Below are positions 22,181-34,275 of a DNA stretch of 64,000 nucleotides, piece by piece. Both the position numbers and the translations under genes were made by a program. Source of the stretch: Scilla litardierei (taxonomy: Eukaryota; Streptophyta; Magnoliopsida; Asparagales; Asparagaceae); assembly GCA_030789695.1 (NCBI GenBank), contig CM061141.1, positions 195,869,689 through 195,933,688 of the forward strand. Reading direction: 5' to 3'. Within the stretch, counting starts at the first letter, position 1, and each line of letters begins with the position of its first letter. The notes below the pieces were generated by a model. It was given only the letters and a program-made list of their open reading frames with translations. It did not search any database and was not told where the DNA came from.

Positions 22181-23245
22181 CAAATTAGAGTTTTCGAACA
22201 AAGAACGAACGTGAGCAATTATGTACGTGTGTGTAGCAACTCCCTTCAAAATATTGATCCCTTTCGGAGTGGCTGAGTGTGAAGTGTGTTCCTCTTCATC
22301 CGAGAGGCAAGGGATCCAGCAACGATGGCTATCTCGCTTAATTCCCTCGACTCACATGGTATGCGGGGTGGGTCAGCCTTGCATACCACTGGTTTGGCGT
22401 CTTGTCGCCCCACTAGTGCGGCGGTGCGGGAGTTCGGGTCATTAAAAAATCGCTATGCGCACATACTGTTTTACTCCTGTGCACAATCGAGATTCTGTTT
22501 ATTTACAAGTTTGCCACTCAGAATTACTCACAGCGAACAACCTTTAGAAAACGACAAAAATACGGGGTAACAAAAGGCCTTGGTCAAACTCGAATGTGCC
22601 GATTAGCCCATACGGGGCTAACCACAGTGCCAACTAGTTCATACGGGACTAACGTTTTAATGAAGTTTTTCATTGGGCTCTACTCTTTGAAGATTAGCCA
22701 TAGTGCTCTACTTCATGCGAGATTAGCCATGTCATTGTGCTCTACTCTACGGAGATTAGCCAATGTACTTGTGATGTTGTGCTCTACTCTACGGAGATTA
22801 GCCAACATGCTTTCAAATTTTTTTTGAAAAAGATGTTTTTCAAATAGGTTATGTCCCGTCCTTAATCGGGATAGCGCAATTTATAATTCCAAGTCATACC
22901 ACGATCCGGCCATGGTTATCTAACCCATGGGTGTGTAGAACAGGTCTCGTGGCTTGGCAATTGTTGCGCTAAAATTCTTTGCGCTAACTCTCACCTATTC
23001 TATTTTGAAAGATATGTTTTTCAAAAGTATTTTTCCGCTGCTGGTACCATACGGGTATCATTTCTGATTTCTTTTTACTTGAGATAAGTAAGAGGGATGC
23101 TTTGAAAGTTACTTCTAGATGGTAGTTGGGAACGTAGTGAACTTCTCGATTCTAGAGTAACATTTCAACGCATCCAAGGAACTTATCAAGTGTTTAAAGA
23201 ATCGAAACTTTATGCATAGAATTTTGATCGTGTTTTTCATTTTCT
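22181..23245. other. Leader region of the copia element, with short repeats
   Basis: From 22590 to 22810 a loose repeat containing GATTAGCC and CTCTACTC recurs about four times. No sequence similar to the LTR at 28429-29032 and no methionine-tRNA primer site was found, so the 5' LTR of the copia element is missing or too diverged to see. Confidence 0.45.
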
Positions 23246-25465
23246 TTGCAGTTTTTTGAATCGAATATGTCTACCGCTTCTAAAAACATAGTCGCAGAGC
23301 TTAACAAAGGTGAAAAGCTCAACGGCGACAATTATAAACTTTGGTCAATAAAAATCCAATATGTTTTGGAGGAGCAAGATGTGCTCGAAACACTCCAAAA
23401 CATAATGGAAGAACCTGAGTTGGGCAATACGGCCCAACACAAGAGGGACCGGGAAGCTTATGACACTTGGACTCGAAAGAACAAAATAGCATGTATTACG
23501 TTACTGTCCGCCATGGACAATGACATAATGCGTCTATTTCGGGAATTCGACCTAGCCAAAGACATATGGTCTGAGCTAGAGATAAAGTTTGGTGGAACTT
23601 CGGTTACCAAACTCCGCTCCTTAAATATTCAATTTGATTCGTACAAGATGCGGCGAGATCATTCTATGAAAAAGCATCTCCGCCACATGGCGAATCTCAT
23701 ATCTGAATTAAAGGATGCGGGTGTTACGCTGTCTGACGAACAGCAGATCCAAGCAGTCATTCGTTCACTCCCAGATAGCTGGGATAACATGAAAATGCAT
23801 CTCACTCATAATGAGTGCATTAAAACTTTAAGCGATGTATCGAAACACCTCGAACTCGAGGAAGAGCGGATTCAAGCCGCAAAACCAAGTGCAGAAGTGC
23901 ACGTGGCCGCTAGTTCCTCACATGGAGGAAATAAGCGGAAGAATAAACGCTTAAGGTTTGTGAACGAACGAAAGCAAGAACCGGAAACCTCAAAGAAGAC
24001 TAAGAACAAAAAGTGGCAAAAGAATGTGCACTCAAAGAAGAAAAACTTGAAGAAGATCAAGTGCTTTAAGTGCAACAAGTACGGTCACTTCGCCCGTAAG
24101 TGTACGGATGGAAGTGATAAGGTAACTTGTAGGGCTAGTTACATATGTGTTTCTAGTTCCATGTTTCTTGCTAAATCTAACTATTTTTGGTTGATTGATT
24201 CAGGGGCCACAGACCACGTAGCGAAGGACAGAAGGTTCTTCGTAGAGTATCGAAGGATAACTCAAGGAACAAAGTGGATATACGTCGGCAACAACACTCG
24301 TGTTGAAGTCAAATGCGTCGGAACATGCAAGCTAGTTCTCGACAACGGCCGGACTTTATTATTACACGACGTCCTCTTTGCTCCAGATATTAGAAGGAAT
24401 ATCGTTTCCGTGGTCATGTTAATGTCTTTAGATTATGAGTGGAGGTTCTATAAACAATATGTTGACCTAGTTTGTAATAATTCTTTGATTGGTTCTGGTA
24501 ATGTTTGTAATGGATTAATTGTTTTAAATACAATGTATGATGATTCTTCTTCCATTAATGAAGGTTTCCATTTGACAAATGCTTCTAACTCTGAATCTGA
24601 GATCATTTGTTGGCATGCAAGACTTGGTCATATTGGACCAACTAGAATGGATAGACTTGCCAAAAGTGGCTTGCTATCTAATGTTTCAAAAGTTGAAATG
24701 TCAACTTGCGAACATTGTCTTGTAGGGAAAACTTGTCGCAAGCCGTTTGGAACTGGCACAAGGGCCGAAGTTCCATTACAGCTTATCCATTCGGACATTT
24801 GCGGTCCAATGAATATTAAGACAAGACACGGGAAGTCCTATTTCATCACATTCATTGATGATTTCACCCGTTTCGGACATATCTATTTGATATCCCACAA
24901 AAGTGAAGCTTTGGCTTGCTTTAAAAACTATATGAGTTTAGTGGAGAATCAATTAGATCGCAAGCTTAAGGTTTTGCGAACCGATAGGGGTGGTGAATAT
25001 CAATCAATAAGTTTTAAGGAACTTTGTGATGAAAAAGGCATAGTTCATCAAATAACTATGCCTTATACTCCGCAACAAAACGGTGTTGCGGAAAGAAGAA
25101 ATAGGACATTAATGGAAATGGTCCGATCAATGATGTCTCAGGCAAATTTGCCTATCACCTTTTGGGGTGACGCATTATTGACGGCAGCTTTCATCTTAAA
25201 CCGTGTACCCTCGAAGTCGGTAAGTTCTACTCCTTATGAGTTGTGGAACAATAGAACTCCAGACTTAAACATTCTAAAACCTTGGGGTTGTGCCTCTTAT
25301 GCACATTTGTCCTCTCACAAATATGGCAAACTTGGGCCACGTGGGAGGAAGTGTATCTTCATCAGATACGCTGAAAACTCCAAGGGATATGTTTTCGTCG
25401 GTCAAGAGGACAATGGGGGGTCTTATAGAATTCGAATCGAGGGATGTTGTCTTCTTGAAAAATGA
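23246..25465 (+). pseudogene. Copia gag-protease-integrase
   Basis: A 739-residue open frame. Gag opens with LNGDNYKLWSIKIQYVL. A CCHC knuckle (CFKCNKYGHFARKC) starts at residue 273. The protease active site (LIDSGATDHV) has its Asp at residue 318. The zinc-binding part of integrase (WHARLGHIG ... CEHC) is followed by catalytic motifs HSDICGP, RTDRGGEY and NGVAERRN. The start could also be the Met of MSTASKNIV, seven codons in. A run of six G at 25415-25420 shifts the frame, so the conserved ESRDVVFL continuation is read from the next frame. One extra G explains it; it may be real or a sequencing error. Confidence 0.9.
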
Positions 25466-27371
25466 GTTTCCAAGACAGGGTGAGATAAGTCAAGACTTAT
25501 CCTTGTTTGAGACTTGGGATCAAGAAGGATCGGAACGTTCGAGTGGGAGAATTCTTGGTGAAGAAGAAAATACGTTTCAAACTTCACCAATGGATGATAC
25601 GAACGATACCAATCCTATTCCGAGTGGGAGTGATATTATTCCAAGTAGGATTCCGAGTGGGAGTGATATTATTCCAAGTGGGAGTGATGTCATTCCAAGT
25701 GGGAGTGATCAAACTCAAACAAAACGTAGTAATCGAATGAGGCTAACACCTCTGAGATTTGAGGATGAATTTCCTCAAACATTCATAACATTACTACAAG
25801 ATGATGACGAACCTGCAAATTTCAAACAGGCCGTCACATGCCCTGCTAAAGATAAATGGATAGCGGCTATGGAAGAAGAACTTCAATCCATGAAAACAAA
25901 CCAAGTCTGGGACTTGGTTGATTTACCTAAGGGACGTAGAGCCATTGGGAACAAGTGGGTTCTCAAAATCAAGCATAAGGCTGATGGCTCCATCGAGAAA
26001 TATAAAGCTCGCCTTGTTGCGAAAGGTTTCACGCAACAGGAAGGAATAGACTACGAAGAGACTTTCTCTCCTGTCGTGCGTTTTACCTCCATTCGCTTAA
26101 TTCTGGCAATGGTGGCTTGTTTGGACCTCGAGTTACATCAGATGGATGTAAAGACTGCTTTTCTTAACGGAGAACTAGATGAGGAGATCTACATGGAACA
26201 ACCAAACGGGTTCGTACAAGAAGAAAACAAACATAAGGTTTGTAAACTTCGTAAATCCATATATGGTCTTAAACAATCCTCAAGGCAGTGGTAGATGCGC
26301 TTTCAAGAAGTCGTTTTGTCGTATGGTTTCTCCATGCTCGACGAAGACAACTGCGTATATATTAAGAGGATTAAAAACAAGTATGTAATTATGTCTCTTT
26401 ATGTAGATGACATATTTATAGCCGGAAATGATAAGCGTCTTATCTTGGATATCAAAGCTTGGCTTTCATCCGTCTTTGAGATGAAAGACATGGGTGAAGC
26501 TGCATATATCCTTGGGGTTAAGATCTCAAGGAATCGTTCCAAGAAACTTCTTTCACTCTCTCAAGAGACATATATAAAGAAAGTTTTAGAACGATTTAAT
26601 ATGCAGGACTGCAAGCCAATTGATACTCCAATAAGCAAAGGCGAGGGTCTATGTTTGGAGATGTGTCCCAAAGATCCAAAAGAAAAGAAAGCTATGGAAA
26701 AAGTTCCATACTCCAGTGCTGTCGGGAGTCTGATGTACGCCATGATGTGTACCAGACCGGACATTTGCTATGCTGTTGGTATGGTAAGCCGTTACCAATC
26801 CAACCGAGGACAAGCACACTGGAAAGCGGTAAAGAGGATATTAAGGTACCTCAAAGGGACTGCGGACTATGCGTTATGCTATCAAGGCAATACCTTGAGA
26901 CTCGAAGGCTATACCGATGCTGATTGGGCAGGTGATCTCGACGAGCGAAGATCTACCTCAGGCTTTGTTTTCTTACTCGGGAATGGTGCAATATCCTGGA
27001 GCAGCAAGAAACAAACCTGCATCGCTCTATCAACCATGGAAGCCGAGTTCGTAGCATTCAGCATGGCGGTCCAAGAAGCTGTTTGGCTTAGGAAATTCGT
27101 AGACAGGCTGACGAATGCCACTGACTCAAGCACTGTTCCTATATACAGTGATAGTCAAGCTTCGATTGCCTACGTCAAAGATCCTAAATTTCATTGTAAG
27201 ACCAAACACATTGACATTCGATTCAAGTTTGCGAAGGAATATGACAAACGGAAGGAAGTAGACATAGGATACATATCCACGCATGAGATGATAGCGGATC
27301 CCCTTACTAAGGCGATCCCCAGAAATGTGTTTTACAAACACTTATCATCTATGGGAATGCGTAGGTGCTGA
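25421..27371 (+). pseudogene. Copia reverse transcriptase and RNase H
   Basis: Continues the same pol. A PSGSD repeat linker precedes the transcriptase, which shows NKWVLKIK, ARLVAKGFTQQEG, MDVKTAFLNG, YGLKQSSRQW and the catalytic YVDDIFIAG. A TAG at 26293-26295 follows SRQW where a Tyr codon is expected and is the only stop in the domain. RNase H has YTDADWAGD, STMEAEF and SDSQAS, and ends with the typical HEMIADPLTKAIP. Apart from the G-run shift and this stop, the polyprotein is intact, so the element is young. Lineage within copia is not assigned with confidence. Confidence 0.9.
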
Positions 27372-28428
27372 GCTGTATCTTGTAATATTTCCCATGTCTA
27401 TAGAAGATCAAAGTTTAATAAAAGAAAGAAGTTCTTTTATATATTGCATACAAGTTTCTTACAAATGATTTTATACATTTGTGTTTTAAGTCTCAGCTAT
27501 TTTATTGTGTGTATGTCGGACAGATTAAGGTTGGCTCTCTCACATGAGCAACCGCCTTATCTTATCAGAAGGATAAGATAGAGATGAGACTAGTTTAAAG
27601 TCAAAATCATTAGACAAATGATTTAGAGTCATGACTTAAACAAGATAGTCGAATTAAAGATCTGCATCATATGGATGCTTACAAAAGATCTGAGATCTAT
27701 ATCACAAGGATATCTGAAAGAGATCTCATAGGATTTTTTTAAATCCTATCTGTCTTATGCAGGATGAGAGTCCGTGAATATTTCACGAGTAGTAAGGGGA
27801 CTCAAAAGATAGGCACTGTGGTGTCTGATCTTTCATCCGTACAACATCATTAAGACATACTCTCCCTGGGAAAGGAGTGATGTTGTAATACGTGTTCATA
27901 CCACGTATGCATTTCGACCACTGAGTTAGTAGCAATAGTGTTTGCTATTATGTGAGACTCAAAGGCCATACGGGTCTTAACTCTTACCCTCAAGGACTCC
28001 AATTGGTTCCTTTAGATTTGACGAGATGATCGCTATCTTAGCGTGTTGCTAATGGGCTATGGTAATTCGGCTCGGCGGGGCACGTTAGAAAAGCGAATCA
28101 AGTCAAGATCAGAAGGTTCGCAAGAAGAGGAAGATTGATTTCATATTCGCATTTGGACTTTAATGATTCAAAGCTGGCCAGCCAATTGTAATCCAGATGG
28201 GATTCAATTGTTGAATATAAAGTATAAGAAATGTGAAGAAATAATCTAGGGTAAAGCATGCGTTGAACTACTCAACTTTGCACCTTCGAGGTCGTTGTGT
28301 ATCTCTAACAAGTGCACAACAACAGACTCTACGCGCATGACGGTCGCACGGTCTATTTCTCGGTATGATAGATGAAAGAACTAAGGGAAAGACGTTCTCT
28401 TACAATCCCCTCAAGTGTGAGTGGGAGA
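27372..28428 (+). other. 3' non-coding region of the copia element
   Basis: About 1 kb between the pol stop and the 3' LTR with no open frame of note. It ends in a purine-rich tract (GTGAGTGGGAGA, 28417-28428) that would prime plus-strand DNA synthesis. Confidence 0.6.
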
Positions 28429-29032
28429 TGTTGGATATGGAAGACGTTTGTACACCCTTGTGGGGGATGTACGAGGAAATACGGACCTCGAACGTCGCGT
28501 ACACGAAGTCGTGTACAAAGGGAATCTGTTCCCTTGCGGAGAGGATCTCTGGATGAGTGGGAAAGTCGCATTATATATGCATAAATGCATGCGACATATG
28601 GCTAATAAAGGGGGAATATCTTAAGCTTATGTTGTATCATGCATATGGTACAACTTAAGCTTATAATGTGCCATGTATCATGGTACACCTTAATTAAGTT
28701 GTTCCAAAGGAACAACTTACCCTAAAATAACTACCTTGGGGGCTATAAATAAGACCCAAGGGTAAGCCATTTCTTACACCTTTTGCATGAAATTCATGCA
28801 TGCATCTTCATCCTAGCGAAGCTCTGCAGAAATCCTTTCTCTTCCTCTATCCAAGTTCTTAATCTAAAATAGAGATTTAGATTGTGGATTAGTAGCCTTA
28901 CTCCGTTCGTGAGAAGACTCGATCCGTCGTGGCGAATCCGAAGAAAAAGTTCCGAGACTACCGTTCCGCATACGCAAGCGTAAGTCTCAACTTTAATTAT
29001 CGATCCTAACTCTGTTTTGGCAGGATCCTACA
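28429..29032 (+). repeat. 3' LTR of the copia element
   Basis: Begins TGTTGGATATGG right after the polypurine tract and ends near ATCCTACA at 29032, about 604 bp. A TATA box (CTATAAATAAG) lies near 28742. No matching LTR was found upstream of 23246. It abuts the partial Tat LTR. Confidence 0.65.
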
Positions 29033-29507
29033 AAATACCCCTTCACTTATTACGATGGAGAGGTTGGCAAATTGACTCTCAATCTTATCATTCACACACA
29101 AGAGCAAAGGTCGTCCATATCTTTGTTCTTCCACTCATAGCTCGTCACGTACGGTCGGCTCACCCTCAGTTCTACCTACGTGCCTAGCCCCCGCTTTAAG
29201 TCCTATTACTAACTTAGGCATCGGAGAGGCTAAGGATTGGACCCCAACCCGGCCTTTCTGACGAGTTGCTCCTTGTGCAGGTTAGCTCGTCATCCCCGGT
29301 CAGGCTCGCCCTCACCCTAAGCAGTTCGGCCCCTCCATAATATCCTACCGGATTCGACACCGTAGTCAGCTTCCGCAGCAAGTTTAGCCTCATCATCCCA
29401 CTAATCACCTGTTAAATAGCCTACCATGATCCTGTCATTAGCATAACCATCGTGCCCTTAGTTCCCCATAATATAAATTCATTGTACGCGAGTTCTACCC
29501 CGCAACA
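29033..29507 (+). repeat. 3' part of the 5' LTR of the plus-strand Tat element
   Basis: Contains ACTTAGGCATCGGAG, a landmark also present in the solo Tat LTR at 42797-42811, and ends CGCAACA at 29507, two bases before the primer site TGGCGCCGTCTGTGGGAACG (29510-29529). The left part is missing where the copia LTR abuts. Confidence 0.65.
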
Positions 29508-29686
29508 ATTGGCGCCGTCTGTGGGAACGAAGGGTCACACCCATGTCAAATCCCATACCAGTCAACCGAAACCCTGACCACGGAAAGGATCCCATGGATC
29601 AAGAATCCACATCCCATCCCGTGACTCCTGCGACTAATCCACACCCGGAGGTGGAGGTCGACACGGTCTAGGCCTCGGCCCGCGCG

Positions 29687-31236
29687 GTGCAGCAGAGCTT
29701 CGAGGCCTTCGCCAAGATAATGGCGGGTTTCACAACGACTAGAGCCGAGGTACCCCGGGCCCCTATGAGCCCCGAACGTGAGGCGGAATCTTCACCCTCA
29801 GTTCGTCGAAGAAATGGGGGACAAAGGGCTCGCCGAGTAGATTGCGGCCCAACAGAAACTCTTGGAGGAAGAAATGGAGATCGCGTGGCTGCGAAGGCGC
29901 CAGGAGGAAGCGACGGCCGCACAGAGGCATCTGGACGAAGCGGCCGAATCCGCCCGACAAATCCTCATCGACGAAGAGACCGCCCGATGCCAGCTCCGCT
30001 TCATTATCGCAGAACGTGAAAGGCTCCGGAGGGAGAATGAGGAGAACCGGGAGATCCCGGAGGCATCGGCGACGGGCCGGTGACACATGAACGAGCGCAG
30101 CCCGCCGCTCGCCAAGTCCCCACCACAGGGACAAAGTCCGCCCCGTCGGCATCTCTCCCCAGATCGTCTGGACAAGGAAGTCGTTCGTCAACAACTCCGC
30201 TTCCTTGCCGCAGAGGGCGAAAGGCTCCTAAGGGAGAATCAGGAGCGGAGAGAGATCCCGGAGGCGACGGCTGTAGGTCGACGACACTAGAATGACCGTA
30301 GCCCGTCGCCCGTCGAGTCCCCATCACGAGGAAGGAGTCCTCCTCGGCGACCGCTTCGCAATTCCCCGGGGCATGATGACCGGCGGCAGCCGAGGCGGGA
30401 CAGGAGGGAAACCCCGGAGTGGCGGAGAGGACGCGCGCCAGAACGCCCCGCCTACCCCGAGGAGGCCACGCCGTTGGCACGGTGGATCACGTCAGCCCCA
30501 AGACCCGTAATGTTCAAGGTCCCCCATCTGGCCACCTACGGCGGGAGAGGCGACCCCCTCTCGCACGTACAACAGTACCGGGGGGGCGATAGAGGCGTAG
30601 GATGTGGATGACGCGTTCCTGTGCCGACTTTTCTTGTAGAGCCTGCGGGATACGACGCTGGAGTGGTACTATGGCTTGCCGGCGAGATCCATTGGGAGCT
30701 TCGGCGAACTATCCCACAAGTTCTGCCAAGAGTTCCAGGCTGGGCGCGTAAAGAAGAAGCCCTTGGACTACCTCAGCACGATAGTCCAAGGGGAAGGAGA
30801 GAGAACTGGAAAGTACCTGCACCGCTTTCAGGACGAAAGACGGGCGGTGGTGGCCTGCGGTGATGAAGTGCTCATGCTGGCCTTCAAGATGGGACTGCAG
30901 AATTGGAGCCTCCATAAATCCCTGCTCCGAGACCCGCCCGCCGACTACGACGCGCTGATCGCTCAGGTGGAGAGGTACGCGCTGAGTGAGGAAACTCTCG
31001 GCGGGAAGAAACTGGCCGCCCCGGCGAAGCTGCCCCAGGGCGATCCGCGGTCTTATCCAAGGCCGAGGCAAGAAGACGGACCCCCGACTCAGGCCAGGCG
31101 CGACCCAGGGGGCCGTCGTCCGCAAGATCGCCCAGGGCCAGTGCGAGAGTTCGCCCCACCCGGGAGCCTGCCCAAGCGATCCCAAGGCTGGAGGGACCCC
31201 TGCAGGCCCACTACAAGCAGCTTAACACCCCCATGA
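29687..31236 (+). pseudogene. gag: Tat-type gag, several frames
   Basis: Starts MQQSFEAFAKIMAGF, then frameshifts. A charged coiled-coil segment (29862-30083), two Arg/Pro/Ser-rich segments up to 30510, the PVMFKVPHLATYGG opening of the Tat gag core and the rest of the core (30676-31236, with FGELSHKFCQEF) are all present but separated by stops and shifts. The order is the same in the inverted copy at 1221-2812. Confidence 0.82.
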
Positions 31237-32240
31237 TAGAGGTGTTGGCCGCAGCGACGACGGCTGGACTGTTGCCGGAGCCGCCCAGGGAGATGAGATC
31301 GGACCCGGCGCGGCGAGATCTCCGGAAATATTGTCGATATCACCGGGACCACTGCCATGACACCGACGACTGCTTCACCCTCAAGAGGGAGATCGAGCGG
31401 CTGATCCAGGCGGGTCACCGCAGGGGTTTCGTCGAGGGCAGAAGACTCGTACGAGAGGATAGAACCCCGCGAAGGGCGCAAAGAGCAGATCCGCCCCCAC
31501 GTGACGAGCGAGAGGAGCCCCGCCAGCCAAAGCCGGTCATGCGCATAGATGTGATATGCGGTGGACCGTCCTCTGGAGGAGCGTCATCGCCAAGTAGGAA
31601 GGCATATGCCCGACATGTGATGGCGACGGGCCTCGGCAGCGAGGCGAAGCGGAGAAGAGTGACGCGGCCCCTCATCACCTTTACCGACGAGGACCTGGAA
31701 GGAGTCGAGCTTCCGCACGATGACGCCATCGTCATCGAAGCTCAGATCGGGACGGCCATCATCAGCCGGCTCCTGATCGACACAGGCAGCTCTTGCGATA
31801 TCATGTTTATGTCGACGGTTGAGAAGATGGGGTTGAAGCAGGTAGACCTGAGGCCTTGCACGAGGCCCATCGTCGGTTTCACTGGTCACTCGGTCCCCAT
31901 TGTGGGGGTGATCACCTTGCCGGTGTCACTTAGGGAGGAACCGATGGTCGTCACTCGCATGACACAATTCGTTGTCGTCGACATTGCGTCGGCATACAAC
32001 GGGATCATTGAGCGGCCATACATGACGGCCATTGAAGCGCTCCCCAGCCTTCTCCACCAGATGGTGAAATTCCAAACTCCGCGAGGGGTGGGGCTAGTGC
32101 GGGGAAACCAGAAGCTGTCCCGAAGCTGCTACATGGGGTCGACCAAGCACAAGGGCCCGGAGCAGGCTTTGTCGGTCGACCTCCTTGACGAAAAGGAGGA
32201 ATTTTGTGACCAGCGGCCAACGCCCGCTGAGGAAGTCTAG
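31233..32240 (+). pseudogene. Tat gag tail and aspartic protease
   Basis: A 335-residue open frame. The N-terminal part is the Cys/His-rich gag tail (KYCRYHRDHCHDTDDC). The protease follows with LLIDTGSSCDI (Asp about residue 183), GFTGHS and RMTQFVVVDIA. It ends at a stop where the linker to reverse transcriptase should continue, and two further frame changes lie between 32240 and 32500. It shares the four-base overlap of start and stop with the preceding frame. Confidence 0.85.
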
Positions 32241-32409
32241 GTGGTGCCCGTGACTGAGGAGGAGTGAAAGTTTGTCTCCATCGGTACGAAGCTTCCGGCT
32301 TCTCTGAGGGCGGCCCTCATCAGCCTCCTCCGAGAGAACGTGGACATATTTGTCTGGTCGCCCGAGGACATGCCAGGGGTCGATCCAACGGTAATCTCCC
32401 ACAAGTTGA

Positions 32410-34275
32410 ATGCGGACCCGGGGTCTTGACCGTCCGGCAGAAGAAGAGGAGCACCGGAGGAGAGAAGAAGAGGGCAGCCAGGAAGAAGTGGAGCGGCTTC
32501 TCCAGGCCAAATTTAGCAGGCCGGTGGACTATCCGGACTGGCTCGCCAATGTCGCCTTGGTGAAAAAGGGCAGTGGGAAGTGGCGCATGTGCGTCGACTT
32601 CACCGACCTCAACAAGGTGTGTCCGAAGGACAGCTTCCCCCTCCCAAGGATCGACCACTTGGTCGACCAGGCGTCCGGTTACGAATTGTTGAGCTTCATG
32701 GACGCCTTCTCGGGCTATAACCAGATCCCGATGGCAAAGGAGGACGAGGAGAAAATGTCCTTCATCACCGATATCGGCACCTTCTGTTACACGAAGATGC
32801 CCTTCGGGTTGAAGAACGCCGGGGCGACCTACCAACGGATGGTGGACCGAATATTCAGCTCGCAAGTAGGGCGGAACCTGGAGGTATACATCGACGACAT
32901 GCTGGGGAAGAGCAAGAGAGCTCCAGACCACCTCGCCGACTTGCGGGAGACATTCCAGAAAGTGCGCCAGTATGGCTTGAGGCTGAACTCGGCGAAGTGC
33001 GTCTTCAGCGTGCAGTCGGGGAAATTCCTTGGCTTCATGATAACGAAGCGGGGGATCGAGGCGAACCCCGACAAGGTATCGGCCCTTGTTAACATGGCGG
33101 AGCCGCGCACCATCCTTGATTTGCAGCGACTGAACGGCCGGATCGCAGCATTTGGGAGATTCTTGTCGAAATCGACAGAGAGGTCGCTCCCTTTCTTCAG
33201 AGTCCTGCGCACGGCCCTCGGTGAAGCAAAGATCAACAGGAAGGTGATCCCCTGGGACGACGACTGCGTTCGGGCATTTGCAGAGCTGAGGACTTACTTG
33301 CAGAGCCCTCCTCTGCTCGCCAAGCCGGAAGAAGGGGAACAACTGGGGTTGTACCTGGCTAGTAATGAAGAAGTCGTCAGCTCCATCTTGATCAAAGAGG
33401 AGAACGGAGTTCAGCGGACAGTATACTATGCGAGCCGGATTCTCCGAGAGGCGGAGACTCGCTACAGCCCCATCGAGAAGGCCGCCTACTGTCTGATCAC
33501 AACGGCGAGGAAGCTCTGGCCATACTTCCAGGCCCATCCCATCGCCGTCCACACCGACCTGCCCCTCGAGAAGAACTTGATGAGGTTGGAACGATCGGGC
33601 AGGATGCTCAACTGGAGTGTCGAGCTCAGCGAGTTTGACATAACATACAAGGCTCGGACGACGATCAAGGGCCAGGCGCTGGCAGACTTCCTGGTGGAAT
33701 GTACTATCGAAGACCCCCGGAGAACCTGCCGAACATACCACCAGTGGCTCCACCCCCGCAAGCAATGGAGGTGGGTGAACCCCCCCCCCCCCCCCGAGCC
33801 CGCACGAGGAGACGCGGGCAAACTATGGATCGTTCACATCGATGGCTCGGCAACAGGATCTGGGACGGGGGCAGGTATCGTCATCCATACCCCCGACGTA
33901 TGCCTGCTGGAGTACGCCCTGCGCTTCAACTTTCCGGCCACCACCAACGTCGCGGAGTATGAGGCCACGGTCAATGGGCTAAATCTTTGTAGAGCGGTGG
34001 GGGCGATGAACGTGCTGCTGCTTAGTGATTCACGACTCGTTGTCCAACAGATCCAAGGGAGCTTCGAGGCTCGAGAAGAGACGATGAAGCGCTACCTCAA
34101 GCGCATCCAGGCCGAGCTCCAGAAGTTCGAGACGACAGAGGTCCAACACTTACCCTGCACTAACAACCTCCGGGCAGACGCCCTATCCAAACTGGCCTCC
34201 TCCTCTGCGGCTGAAATCGGAAAGGCCATCTACGTCGAGAGTCTGCAAGCCCCACCATTGAAGAAGAAGAACTAA
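32410..34275 (+). CDS. Tat reverse transcriptase, RNase H and second RNase H
   Basis: A 621-residue open frame. Reverse transcriptase runs from about residue 36 (PDWLANVALVKK, DLNKVCPKDSFPLPRID, MPFGLKNAGATYQ), with the catalytic YIDD at residues 160-163. The usual Val after YIDDML is Gly here. The first RNase H follows (EKAAYCLITTARKL, ALADFLVE). A linker with five Pro from a 15-C run (33781-33795) leads to a second, archaeal-type RNase H beginning near residue 473 (HIDGSATGSGTGAGI, YEATVNGL, LLSDSRLVVQQ). This double arrangement is known from the Tat lineage of Ty3/gypsy. The domain is intact, but its connection to gag and integrase is broken. Confidence 0.9.
   Translation: MRTRGLDRPAEEEEHRRREEEGSQEEVERLLQAKFSRPVDYPDWLANVALVKKGSGKWRMCVDFTDLNKVCPKDSFPLPRIDHLVDQASGYELLSFMDAFSGYNQIPMAKEDEEKMSFITDIGTFCYTKMPFGLKNAGATYQRMVDRIFSSQVGRNLEVYIDDMLGKSKRAPDHLADLRETFQKVRQYGLRLNSAKCVFSVQSGKFLGFMITKRGIEANPDKVSALVNMAEPRTILDLQRLNGRIAAFGRFLSKSTERSLPFFRVLRTALGEAKINRKVIPWDDDCVRAFAELRTYLQSPPLLAKPEEGEQLGLYLASNEEVVSSILIKEENGVQRTVYYASRILREAETRYSPIEKAAYCLITTARKLWPYFQAHPIAVHTDLPLEKNLMRLERSGRMLNWSVELSEFDITYKARTTIKGQALADFLVECTIEDPRRTCRTYHQWLHPRKQWRWVNPPPPPEPARGDAGKLWIVHIDGSATGSGTGAGIVIHTPDVCLLEYALRFNFPATTNVAEYEATVNGLNLCRAVGAMNVLLLSDSRLVVQQIQGSFEAREETMKRYLKRIQAELQKFETTEVQHLPCTNNLRADALSKLASSSAAEIGKAIYVESLQAPPLKKKN

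Noticed and set aside
28365..28624. Three overlapping frames at the copia LTR start
   Set aside because: They run over the polypurine tract and LTR start in different frames and have no motif.
32320..33765. A 481-codon open frame on the minus strand
   Set aside because: It is antisense to the Tat reverse transcriptase, which has clear domain motifs. The GC-rich codon pattern makes antisense frames open.
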